Shown: positions 47,101 through 58,343 of the stretch, one piece after another
Numbering within the stretch: the first letter of the stretch is position 1
Layout: the number at the start of each line of letters is the position of its first letter
Source of the DNA: Carya illinoinensis
Taxonomy: Eukaryota; Streptophyta; Magnoliopsida; Fagales; Juglandaceae
Assembly (NCBI RefSeq): GCF_018687715.1
Contig: NC_056759.1
Span: 2,018,501-2,082,500, forward strand
Length of the DNA stretch: 64,000 nt
Reading direction: 5' to 3'
Notes under the pieces: model-generated
The model's input: only the letters and a program-made list of their open reading frames with translations
Database searches by the model: none
Told to the model about the DNA's origin: nothing
Translations under genes and position numbers: made by a program

Positions 47101-48907
47101 GGTCTCCCTTTTCCTGAAAAGAATCCGGCGATCAGTACAGCAAGTGGTGTGAGTCTTTTTATCGCAATATACATTGGAATATTAACTCCTTTTAAACTTG
47201 CCAATGCAAATGCCACATTAGCATTGTAAAATAGTGAAATTGGTAGAAGCTTCCTAGCTGTCAATATATCTACTGATTTGGCTTTTGTGTGTCCCATTCT
47301 TCGACCAATGTGTATAAGCAAAGTGGTTGCCAATTGCTAAAAAAAGAACAACAGCAAACAAAATATACCACCGACAGTCATGATATCCTTGCAAAGTTAA
47401 TGAAAGAGTTAGTGCTCTAATCTGCTTTCACAAATTCATACCTGCAAAGTGAGGAGGGTCATTGAGTGTGCATACTGCATAAGTATGGCCTTATTGATAA
47501 AAACCATCGCCATCGAAGCAACCCCATATGACAAGGCTGCAGACAAGCTACATGGACAATAGTACAGAGTTATACATGGCCCTAACAAGAATTAAGATAC
47601 CTTATATGATGCAAAATCATATATTACATATAATCGAAATCATCAACAGCCATCTAGTTAGCTTAATTAAATTTGGGTTCACACAAAATTAATTGAAACA
47701 AATTTTTTTTTTGGATATCCATGGGGGTTCGGGCTAGCTTGCGTGCACCTCGACTAATCCCACAAGGCCCTGAAGTTAACGGCCAGGTAAACCTCCAGTG
47801 CCCCTGAGGGGACTCGAACTGGTGACCATTGGGGAGCAAATCCAAGGTTTGACCAACTGAGCCATCCCTCACATGATTTTAAATACCGTACCGTACCGGC
47901 CGGAATATGCCATACCAGCCATTGGTCCGGTACAGGTATTGTACTTGTTTCGTACCGGCCTGTACTAGCTAGTATTTAGGCTTTTATTTTATTTTTACAT
48001 TTTTTCAAACTACAAGCTTATTTTTTGACCCCCAATTCATATCAGACTATTTATAATTTATATATATATATATGTATTTATGTATAAATTATTCATATAT
48101 AAACTATTATTTTAGAATATAATTTATATATATTTATACATATAATTTATTTATATATCGACTATCTCGAAACAGTACACAAAACGGTACCAGTACCGAA
48201 ATATTTCATTCCAGTGCCTTGACCAGTATGCTATTTGGTACGGTATTCAAAACATTGATCCTCAGGGTTAATTAAGTGACATAAGCATGGGCGATATTCT
48301 ATCATAAGGAGGACTATTCAGACTTGGGTTTATCACATCGAGGTTTATTTGTAATTGAAACTTGTTCATTATTGTGGCAAGGAAAATGCGTTCATGAGGC
48401 TCAGCGAGAAGGACCGTGTGCAATCAAGAAAATGATCTGGAATCTGGATGGGCCCGAAAAAAGAAACCTCAATTTTTTACTCGGTGAACTAACAAACTAA
48501 ACTAAGACTTGAATGCTTTAATTTGGATTAGTTATAATATTACGACTCTCGATCATTAAAGATTAGTGATATTCTTCATAATGGTATCAGATGAAAGTGA
48601 AGGGGCTTTATTGAATCACAAACCAATGCTTTACAAGGGGGGCCTTATTTATATGGAGCACAATAAAATAATTTACAAAGCAATGTGGGACTAGTTTAAC
48701 AGCAGTTGTAACGATTAGTAATTCCACTCGACGTAATTCTAAGGTTTCCAGGCATTCCTTGAATTGAGATTCAGAGACAGCAAACGAAGCAACTTTGCGA
48801 AAGCTACCGAAGGGGGTATGGATAAAGAGATAATAACAATAATAATATTATTCTATATGAAAAAACCTCAAAAATGGACTTGTTTCAGAATCACTCTGGT
48901 TTTCCAT
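44189..48907 (-). CDS. UTR7: nucleotide-sugar transporter (UTR7-like), 7 coding exons
   Basis: Exons complement(48867..48907), (47442..47547), (47091..47336), (46464..46574), (45379..45537), (44585..44728) and (44189..44356), all GT-AG, give 324 residues. The protein is almost entirely hydrophobic segments, as in the TPT/EamA-type transporters that exchange UDP-sugars for UMP across ER or Golgi membranes. Recognisable stretches are SYGVASMAMVFINKAILMQY, ARKLLPISLFYNANVAFALASL, IAIKRLTPLAVLI, GYSMALTSVFFQTMYLVLVEKSG and LKGVGSTTLGFVLLGG, followed by ITGLVINSAGGVWYSYAKYQQKK and a charged C-terminal tail. MENQSDSETSPFL opens exon 1; an untranslated leader probably lies at 49,000-49,510. Position fits At4g31600 (UTr7, from memory). 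Substrate (UDP-galactose, UDP-glucose or UDP-GlcNAc) cannot be read from sequence. Intron 1 (1,319 bp) houses two transposable elements. Confidence 0.92.
47703..47872 (-). mobile_element. tRNA-derived SINE
   Basis: Read on the minus strand it begins GTGAGGGATGGCTCAGTTGG (A box TGGCTCAGTTGG), has AGTTCGAGTCCCC (B box) about 50 bp on, continues into a non-tRNA body and ends in a run of ten A. This head-body-A tail layout is that of plant tRNA-derived SINEs. It lies in transporter intron 1. I could not fix a target duplication. Confidence 0.7.
47873..48255. mobile_element. inverted-repeat element with TACCGTACC ends
   Basis: The left end ATGATTTTAAATACCGTACC and the right end, read in reverse, ATGTTTTGAATACCGTACC are inverted repeats of about 19 bp. 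The interior is rich in GTACCGG/CCGGTAC-like words and an AT-rich core. It abuts the SINE directly. Superfamily is not clear. Confidence 0.6.
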
Positions 48908-50751
48908 GGCCGACGATGAAATGATAGTGATGACGAGATTGCGATATATAGAACAACCTCTCAGTCACTCCAGCAACGCCATCAAATCACAAAAAGCTCA
49001 TCATACCCCGAATCCAAGGCCAATTCGTAAGAAAATCCTGCAAATAAAACTAATCCGAATTCGGTTCAGTAAGCGAAAAAACCAGCCAATAAAAAAGAAC
49101 TAAGAAAAACTCGACATTGGCAAAAGATTGAAGAAGAAGAAGGGAACAAATACACTTAACCTGATTAATATAGCAGCTAAAAGTTACATAATAGCACGAG
49201 GAAAAATAGAAAGGCGTAGATCGTCTTAATGATTTAGGTTATTGCAATGGTATTGAAGAGCTGAAGAAGAGACGATTTTGTGGACAGTGTTCAGTGTTGA
49301 GTGTGGGCGAGCTAGAGACAGATGAATATAATATTGAAAAAAAAAAGAGAGAGAGAAGAAAAATCCAGAGGGTTTTCGGTTCGACGAAACAGCTGGCGGT
49401 AGGGGCAGTAGGGGCGAGCGAGGCTCGCAATCAGTGGCAAATGCAAGGATTTGAAAGCCACGGATGCGGAGTGGTCGCCAGTAGTGTTGAGCGGCTTGCA
49501 TCACGCTTGGAATAGTACGGATGTTTAATATATGGGCTTTGCTAGATGCAGTCGATAAATATAGTCGACATGCAGTCGGCTATACAGAATAAATAAAAAA
49601 AAATTATAAAAATATTTTTTTTTCATGGTTGTACAGAATGAATAAAAAAAAAAGTTATAAAAATAATTTTTTTTTTCATATAGATCCCATATTAATTTAT
49701 TTTTTTAAAGCGACTGCACGCCGACTGCATTTTCTGACTGTACAAATCATTTCTCTTAATATATTTTATGAACAGTTCTGCTGCATGTATCCGCCGTAAC
49801 TTTTGCAGAATTGGCTCACCTCAGCCGATGTTATTAAAAAGAAAAAAAAAAAGGAAAAAAATATGAAATGAGAGAAAATTTGAAAGAGTTTTATTATGTA
49901 TAAATAAAGTTGCATACTAATTTGTATATCACTATTGATTTTTTTATATTTAAAATTTAAATTAGCATTGTCTTTAATAAAATTTATTTTTTAACCAATC
50001 ATATTAGATTGATGTACATATTAGTGCACAGTTGTGCTTGTAACTAAATTTTTGTAAATTGAAATAGAAACCTCGTATGCTTTTGAGAGACAGTTGTTGC
50101 TTGCAAAACTCTAAAATCGGTGAGAGAGATTTGTCGCTCGCAAAACACGAATCCTGTGCCAAAATCGGAAGAACACCCATCTTCTGAGAGTCTACCATTG
50201 CTCGCAAAACACAAATCGAAGAAAGCTCTCAATGGCTTGCATTGCTCCTCCTTACTCTGTTTTCACTTTTAAAAATAGAGGACATGATGAAGCTATTTCA
50301 ACTGGGCCCTTGCTGAACGTGGCGACAATGATGTACTGATTTTGTCCGTAGTGATGAGCTGAAAGTGATATTGCGCAAAGCCGGTACCATGCATGGAGAG
50401 GGTGGCTAAACTACGACTTGGTAGCGGTGTGTAGTTAAGTGGTTTTCTGCATGGTGATGATGTCGTTGTGTATTAGTGGTTGCTTCCTTTGGCCTTGTTA
50501 ACGTGAGGAGTTGTGATGGAGGCTGGGTAACAACATACAAGGAGTCGGCACGAATGTTGACAGTAGAAGGGTCATGGTGTGGAAATGGTTTGCTTTGGTT
50601 ATGAGAGAAATGGTGATGGTTGATATTTTGGCATTGGTTGAACGTAAACTGGTTGGATGTGAAATAGGTGGTCTGGGTTGGCATGGAGGAGATCAACGTG
50701 CGATAAGGCTTTGGGTTAGAGAGCACACACGCTCTGTTTCCTTGCTTGAAC
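48908..50751. other. transporter 5' leader and flank of second Copia
   Basis: About 48,908-49,510 is the likely leader and promoter of the transporter. Bases 49,534-49,755 are a MITE. Bases 50,040-50,750 are more GC-balanced and resume at 55,914 beyond the Copia insertion. They contain short frames without domains. Confidence 0.45.
49534..49755 (-). mobile_element. MITE, Mutator-like, 222 bp, TTTACAGTCGT-related
   Basis: The right end CTGACTGTACAAATCATTTCTC is the reverse complement of the left end of the copies at 6308 and 21759. The left end contains GATGCAGTCGATAAA. It is flanked by a perfect 9-bp target duplication TTAATATAT (49525-49533 and 49756-49764). The insertion is just upstream of the presumed transporter leader. 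Confidence 0.8.
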
Positions 50752-51046
50752 TGTAACAAAGCAAGATGGAGAAAGAAATTCTACTCTAGAAAGGCTGAAA
50801 GTAGAGTAAATATTCTCCATGTGTATTGAATGAATCGAATTGCTTTTACAGGGAATGAAGTTATATACAATTGCTAAAGGAATATTCTAACTACCTATCA
50901 AATATGAAAATACAGTAATGCCCTTTATGTATAACTCGGCAAGGAAATAATAGTAATATGAAAAGGGTTTCTATAAACTGAATGGCAGAGTCCATTCTAT
51001 AGTGCTCACGATTCCTTTGCTTTCCTACCTTGATGATCCTCCAATA
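50752..51046 (-). repeat. 3' LTR of old Copia element
   Basis: Direct repeat of 55614-55908. The final RNase H codons run up to its inner edge at about 51,050. Confidence 0.9.
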
Positions 51047-54000
51047 TCCCCCGCAAGATGGAGTGTAAAGGTTTACGACACCCATCTTGGATAAGTGATG
51101 ATGGAGGACATGTGAAGGTAAAGCCTTTGTCATAATGTCGGCAACAACTTGAGTAGAGCTAGGAACATACCGAGTGCAAATACTCCCTTCCTGAATTTTG
51201 TCACGAATTAAGTGACAATTGAACTCGATATATTTGGTCTGTTCGTGAAAAACAAGAATTGTAGCGATATGGAGGGCAGCTTGATTATCATAGTGAAGTA
51301 AGGCCAACTGAAGGCAGGGAACCTGAAGAGCAGTCAAGATGAAACATAAACCATGTGAGCTTAGAACAGGTTGCTGCCATCGAACGGTACTTTGCTTCAG
51401 CTAGGGAGTGAGAGACGACGAACTGTTTCTTGAACTTCCAAGAAATGAGAGAAGAACCAAGGAAGATACAATATCCAGTAACAGATCTTCTGGTGTCAGG
51501 GCAAGATGCCCAATCCAAATCGCAATATGCATCAAGCTGGAGAGGAGGAACTAGGTAGCAGAAGACCTTGCCCCGAAGCACTTTTAAGATATTGAAGGAT
51601 TTTCTGGGCAGCTAAGAGATGTATATCAGTCAGAGTGGCCATAAACTGACTTAGCATTTGAATACTATAACATATGTCAAGTCGAGAAACTGTGAGATAT
51701 AAGAGTCGACCTATCAAACATCTATAAATGCTCAGGTCTAGCAGAGGTGTGCCAGATGACTTTGTGAGTTTAAGATTTTGTTCAATTGGAACCTTTGTGG
51801 GTTTGCTGCCTAATGTACTCGAATCAGCCAAAATATCTAATGTATACTTTGGTTGGCATAAGTGGATTCCTTTGGATGACCTTGCAATTTCAATGCCAAG
51901 AAAGTATCTTAGTGTGCTGAGATCTTTAATATGAAACTTCCTATGCAAAAGATGTCTGAGATCATGTACAGTATTAAGATCATTGCTTGCCATAAGTATG
52001 TCATCAACATACACAAGGAGAGCAACAAAAATTCCATTAAGCTCTTGGGTGAAAAGGCTGTAATTAGCTTTCGATTGGGAAAAACCAGAAGCAATTAAAA
52101 TAGATGAGATTTTAGAGTACCATTACCTCGAAGCCTATTTGAGGCCATATAAACTTTTAAGAAGCTTGCAAACTTGGTGAGGTGATCCCTTGTTATAACC
52201 GGGGGGGCTTGTTCATGCATATATCCTAATGTAAATTCCTATTTAAAAACGCATTATTTACAACGAATTGATATAAATGTCAGCCTTTAATTGATGTCAC
52301 TGCCAAGAGACATCACACAGTGACCAACTTGGAACCAGGGGAGAATGTTTCTTGATAATCCACCCCCTCAAGTTGAGTGTAACCTTTAGCCACCAGACAG
52401 GCCTTCAACCTTTCAACACTTCCATCCAAACTATACTTTATCTTGTAAACATATTTGAAGTCGATTGGAATTTTTCAAGGTGGCAAATCTGTGAGGTCCT
52501 AAGTGTGGCTTGCTTCTAAGGTAGTGATCTTATGGTCTATTCTTTGCACCAATCCGGGTTTTTGATGGCTTATTTATAAGTCATTGGTTCAATGTGAGTG
52601 GAAATGCTAATGGAAAAGGCTTGATATGAATGTGAAAAAGAATTTTATGATAAAGTGTTATGTAAGGGAAATGGATTACCTGAGGATAGTGGCTTCTTGT
52701 TCAAGATTGGAATGGGAGCTGTAAGAGAAGTCTGATGACAATGGAAATCCTTCAAATAATGAGGTGCACTTTGATGTCTAGTTGACCTGCTAAGGAGAGC
52801 AGGGAGGGGGGGAGGTGAAAGTGAGTCTGCTGGAGGAGGGGGAGGAAAGTGTGGTGAAGAAAAGTGAGGAGGAGGGAGGTGCAATGTTGGGTGAGTTAAG
52901 GGGTTTAGTTGTGGATGAGTTTGGGAAAGGGGTAGGAGAAGAATGAGTGGCAGGAATAGAGTGCGGCATATTGTCAACGAGTGAGGAATTGAAATGAGAA
53001 GTGGAATGAGAGGTGCTGTTAGAAATGTCAGAATGAAAAGGAGAAATTGTTTCATGAAATTCGACATCTCGGGAAAGAAAGATATGTCGAGTGTGTAAAT
53101 CAAGCAACTTATAGCCTTTGACCCCGAAAGGATATCCTAAAAACACACTCTCTTCCACAAGGATCAAATTTCTTTCTTCTATGGGATAAAGTGGAGGCAT
53201 ATGTAAGGCAACCGAAAACTCTAAAATGTTTGTATTGAGGTGGGACGTTGAATAAGATTTCATATGGGGTTTTGTCATGAAGGAGCGGGGTAGGTGTCCT
53301 ATTTATAATGTATATAGCTGCTAGGACACAATCAAACCAAAATTTGAGAGGAATATTTGATTGAAACTTAAGAGCCCGAGCCACATTCATTATGTGTTGG
53401 TGTTTGCGCTCGACTATGCCATTTTGTTGGAGTGTTTCTACACAACTCTTTTGATGAATAATGCCTTTGAGTTGGTAGAAATCTTTCATTTGAAATTTGA
53501 ATCCATTGTCACTTCTAATGGTCTTTATTTTTCTTTGGAATTGGGTTTCAATCAAATTGCAGAAAGTGATGATGCAAGAATGAGTATCTGATTTATTCTT
53601 AAGCATATAAACCCATGTTGTTTTGGAAAGGTCTTCAACGATAGTAAGGAAGAAACGAGACCCATCATGAGCAATGGTGGAGTTTGGGCCCCAAAGGACA
53701 CAATGAATAAGATCAAATAAAACTAGAAAAGAATGCGGAGATGGAGGAAATGGGAGACAATGGTGTTTTGCCAAAGGGCAAACGGAACAACGCGTTTGAT
53801 TATGAAAATTCAGATTGTTTGTTACAATAGAATAAGAAATTAAAAGCAATTTAGAAGGAGAAATATGGTCAAGACGACAATGCCATAAATCAGACATTAA
53901 ATGAGTAGCAGAAGTGGAAGTGAATTGATCTTTCTTGAGGAACTTTGGCAAGGCATTAGCTAGTGCGGAAGGTGCCACTCGTGATCTAAGCAGATGATAT

Positions 54001-55465
54001 AATCCACCTCTTACTTCATCCATCCCAATCGTTGTCCAATAGGCTAAGTCTTAAAAAAAACAAGAGTTGGAGAGGAAAATGAGGCAACAGGAGTTGTGTT
54101 GTGCAATTCTTTTGGCAGAGAGTAAATTGAAATGAAATGAAGGTACACATAAAACATGAGTAAGAGTTAGGTGTTCAGAAAGTCTCACAACACCAACATG
54201 AGTGACGGAGATTGCCTCTCCATTTGGTAATTGAACGTGATAAGAGACAGTAGTCGTAATGGATGTGAAAAGAGAGGTACAATAGATTATATGATCTTTT
54301 ACACTTGTATTAATAATCCAAGGTAAATGAGATAATGAAGAGAGTTGGTGTGTGTGTGTGTTGACGAGCAAATAGCCATATCAGAAACATGAAAGGAGTT
54401 GGCATGATGGGGAGTTGAGGAAGAGGAAGGTTGTGCAACAACAATGGAAGCCATGGGTGCGCTAGTGTCCTTAGGATGCAAAAGAGCAAGAAGCTGTTCG
54501 TATTGGCCCTTAGTGAGCGCCACAGATTCATTTGAGTCATTATCTTGATCAACATCAGGAGGAGTTATACAGGTGGCAGCTGCTACAATGTGTCTAGGTT
54601 TGCCATGGAGCTTGTGACCAGGAGGATAACCGTGTAACTTGTAGTATTTTTCAATATTATGGCTAGTCATGTGACAATGTGAACACACGGGTGCTTCAGC
54701 ATTTCCAATCTTAAAACAGTTCTTAAGAGAATGACCATAAATTTTACAACGGGAGCAATAAGGTCGATTACCTTGAGGACTAATGGAATTGGAAATTTTG
54801 GGGTTATTCTTGGTGGTGGGATAATGTGGTTTGGCCATTATAGCTATGAGATCAAAGGGTGCAGAAGTGGAAATTAGTTGGTGTTGCCGTTCTTGTTGTT
54901 GAACCATGGAAAAAACACGGTTGAGTAGTGATAAAGGTTTAAGGAGCATGATATGGTCTCGGGTGTTAGAGTATGAGTCAGAGAGACCCATGAGAAATTG
55001 AATGACACAATCATGATCATAACGATCATGAAGGACTTTCAATTTCCCACAGTCACAATCAGGAAGTGAGTCGTAGATAGCAAGCTCATCCCATGAAGCT
55101 TTCAAGCGGCCAAAATACAAGCTAACAGAGTCCTGATTTTGTGATAAACTAGCCAAATCACGTTTAAGTTGGAATATTCGAGGACCGTTTTGATGTGTAA
55201 AATGATCCTTGAGTTCCATCCATAGAGTCTTGGAATCATCAACCAAAGCAAGGCTAGATTTAAGAGAGGCACTTATAGAGTTCTGCAACCAAGACACCAC
55301 CAAGTCGTTGTAGCACTCCCAAACTTCAAAAAGAGGATGTGAAATATCGACTGGCTTGGGAAGAGCACCATTGATGAACCCGAGCTTGTTATTCACACGA
55401 AGGGCTCGACTAATGGCACACGACCAGCTAACGTAGTTATCAGCATCAAGGAGGTCAAAAACCAA
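50891..55465 (-). pseudogene. Copia gag-pol, heavily decayed
   Basis: Read right to left: gag at 54299-55465 (DNYVSWSCAISRALRV, LKDHFTHQNGPRIFQLKRDL), with cysteine-rich zinc-binding clusters near YCSRCKIYGHSLKNC and VCSHCHMTSHNIEKYY. A protease-like segment at 54051-54371 has INTS where the catalytic Asp-Ser/Thr-Gly is normal. The integrase part lies at 53109-54023 (LWHCRLDHISPSKL, TIRSDNGFKF, QQNGIVERKH). A Ser/Pro-rich linker follows at 52645-53103. Reverse transcriptase remnants include MYVDDILMASND at 51532-52014. RNase H is at 50891-51581 (YCDLDWASCPDTRRSVTGY). The pieces lie in different frames with several stops, so it cannot make a polyprotein. The gag frame has no clear ATG at its outer end. 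Confidence 0.88.
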
Positions 55466-55613
55466 AGCAGCAGGGTTGTCGCCACTCTCAATGCGGAATG
55501 GGTTGAAGGAGTCTGAGAGTCAGGTAACGTTCATAAGATTTGATTGTGTTGGTTGAATTTGTAACTTCTTGGTTAGTGTTGGTTGTCATTGGATCGAGGG
55601 AGCTCTGGTACCA

Positions 55614-55908
55614 TGTAATAAGCCAAGATGGAGAAAGAAATTCTAATCTGGGAAATGCCAGAAGGAGAGCAAATATTCTCCATGTGTATTGAATGAATCA
55701 AATTGATTTACATGGAATAAAGTTATATACAATTGCTAAAGGAATATTGTAACTACCCATCAAATATGAAAATACAGTAATGCCCCTTATGTATAACTCA
55801 ACAAGGAAATAACAGAAATATGAAAAGGGTTTCTATAAACGGAATGACAGAGTCCATTTTGCAGTGCTCATGACTCCTTTGCTTTCCCAACTTGATGATC
55901 CTTCAATA
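55614..55908 (-). repeat. 5' LTR of old Copia element
   Basis: Same length as the other LTR. The primer site abuts its inner end at 55,602-55,613. Confidence 0.9.
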
Positions 55909-55913
55909 TGAAC

Positions 55914-58343
55914 ACATAGAAGGCAAATGGAACAATTCGGCACTTGAGGGGTTCTGCATTGGGAGAAACTGGTATCGAGGCTGGCTAGCTGGCCTCCATC
56001 ATTTTGATCTTGAGAAGGAGAGGGGGAGAATCAGAGCGCATGCGAGAGTTTGGTGAGGAAGCTCATGGAGATGAGTGCTACATCCGTGCATGGCGTTGGG
56101 TTCACTTGCAGTGACTCGATAGTTTCTGCATTATGCTATAGGGGTGAACGTGGGGTGAGGTGTTCAGTGATCTTGGTTGAGAGTAGTTGTGTTTCAAATG
56201 AGAAGAAGAATATGAGAGGTACCTGATCTTTGTGTTTCATCTTCATCATTCTCTGTGGGGAAGCTTGCTCCCGAAACTTATTGCGTGTGCAACATAGCCT
56301 TGCGTTTCAACCTAGCCGAATGAACAAAATGCCGCGTTTCATTATTACACGTAGATGGACATGTATGCAAGAGGTCCCTAACCTTGTGTGTAAATAGACT
56401 TTTTATTCTAAGAATAAGTAATGCAAACGATTTCTCTTTAATTTTGTTATTTTCAAGCTAACATATTTTAAATAATTTAATATATCGACAATTAAGATAA
56501 TTAAAATGACTTGAACTTTATCTCGCGCGTAGCCCTTTGAAGAAAATGAGATTCAATTAAAAATTTTGTAATATTTATTTTTTTCAAAAGATTTGCACAG
56601 AATTTACATATTTAAATTTATATCTAAAAATTATATAAAATATAACATACTAGCTTATATATATGATTGAAAATTACAAAATTTAAAATGGAAAATAATA
56701 TTTTTATTTATAAATATTACTGAATCACTGTCTGTACATGCAAACCTTAATTAATATTTCTCAAAATAAAATTTCTCCACAGTCCATATCAATTCGTCAT
56801 TGGAGTCCAACCTACCTACGAATCTGCAAGCATCGACGATCTTAATTTCTTACCATGTCGAGAATAAGAGCAGCGGAAACAGATGATATGGTGACATGCA
56901 ATATTTAATTTTCCCCCATATTGCTTGCGCGCAGCGATCAGGCTGTTGATTTGCTGGTTGAACAGAAGACGATAACATTAGCTAGGGACCCCACGAAAGC
57001 TTCATGACCGGGGAGTAGGTTTGGAAGAAATTGCTTGGTTGCTTGAGATGACAGGATGGCTTGGGCAGAAGCTGCATGTTTACCTGCAGGAAGCTGATCT
57101 TGATCTGGCATGCATGCAAACTCCCATCAGGTAGCCATTGATTGGGTTTGATGATTGGATATCATGTCTTTTACTCGAGTAAGGTTAGGATGGGTGGATA
57201 TGACGATAATACTTGAGTTATGGATCATGAGTGACGTCTTGGCAATTGCATCTGCTTTTCCTTTTGACAATATGGAGCAGCGCTAGACAAGATGCTTTCT
57301 TCTCATAATTAGTTTCACAGCTACCCTGGCACTTGTCTGGTCTACGCACTGTCACTAGACGTACAAGCATGGTCTGTATTCCAGCTGTTAGACGCATTTC
57401 TACCTTGGGCTTGTAGTTCCATAGGTTTCTTAGATCATTTCCATCCAGTTATTTAAAATATTATATTTCTTATAATTTAAGATTTATTTTAAAATTTTGA
57501 TTAAATACACTCTACATGATCTCTATTTTAAAAAAAAAGATATAGGGAATAAAGAGAATTCATCCCCTAAATTATTTTTATCAATATTTTATTCTAATAT
57601 ATAAAATAAATAATTTTTTAATCATCTACACTTTTTCTCATACTCATATTTATTATAATTTTAAATAATAATTTTAAAAATAATTTAATTAATTACGAAA
57701 ATATAAAAAAATTAATTTTAAAAATATTATCATATTTACAAAAAAATAATTTAAATTTTTGTTTAAAATATTCACTAGAGTAATAGTTCAAAAAATAAGA
57801 AAAAATATTGAGTAGTTAAATTTGTAAATAGAAGTGAAAGAAAAAAATAATAAAAAAAGAATAGAAAAATATTATTTAATAGAATAGAGATAGGGATGGG
57901 GAATGAGATGTAGGAGGTTTTTGAAAGATGAATAAAATTTAGGAAAAAATTTGAGACAATATGATTTTGAGTTAAATTATAGGGATGAAGATAAAGAATA
58001 AGATGAGGATGCTCTTAGACATGATGTCTTTGCTCTTCTTGAGATTGTGAGAGGGTTTCCCGTAAAAAATGAGGGTACATGAATAAAATTGGATTATAAC
58101 CCTATTTTAAAAAGCTAAAAATGGTTTTTTAGGTGCATGGGTTGTTGTGGATTAATTGTTTGGTGTGAATATTTTTGTTCTGGAGTGCCAAATTAGAAAT
58201 TGTTGGGAGAGAAACAAAAATAGAGTATGTATTAGGTAAAGAATAATTTTATTTGGTTAATTGATGACTTATAATGATTTGAAAATACTTTCTTATCTAA
58301 AAATATACATTGCGATTCCTTTTATTTTTTAACTGGAAAAATA
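55914..58343. other. intergenic, no gene seen
   Basis: Bases 55,914-56,350 continue the GC-balanced sequence interrupted by the Copia insertion. From about 56,400 to 58,340 the DNA is mostly AT-rich. Bases 56,780-57,430 are less AT-rich but without a usable frame. Confidence 0.45.

Larger units (their letters stand above)
50752..55908 (-). mobile_element. old Ty1/Copia LTR retrotransposon
   Basis: Two 295-bp LTRs (55614-55908 at the 5' side, 50752-51046 at the 3' side of the minus strand) are flanked by a perfect 5-bp target duplication TGAAC (50747-50751 and 55909-55913). On the element strand the LTRs run from TATTG(A/G)AGGATC to TTACA. Next to the 5' LTR is a Met-tRNA-like primer site, TGGTACCAGAGC. 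A purine tract (GCGGGGGA) precedes the 3' LTR. My hand alignment shows about 35 differences (about 12%), so it is much older than the element at 15.6 kb. Confidence 0.93.

Noticed and set aside
47800..47872. Possible tRNA gene on the minus strand
   Set aside because: A and B boxes are present, but there is no closing acceptor stem, and the sequence continues into a SINE body with an A tail.
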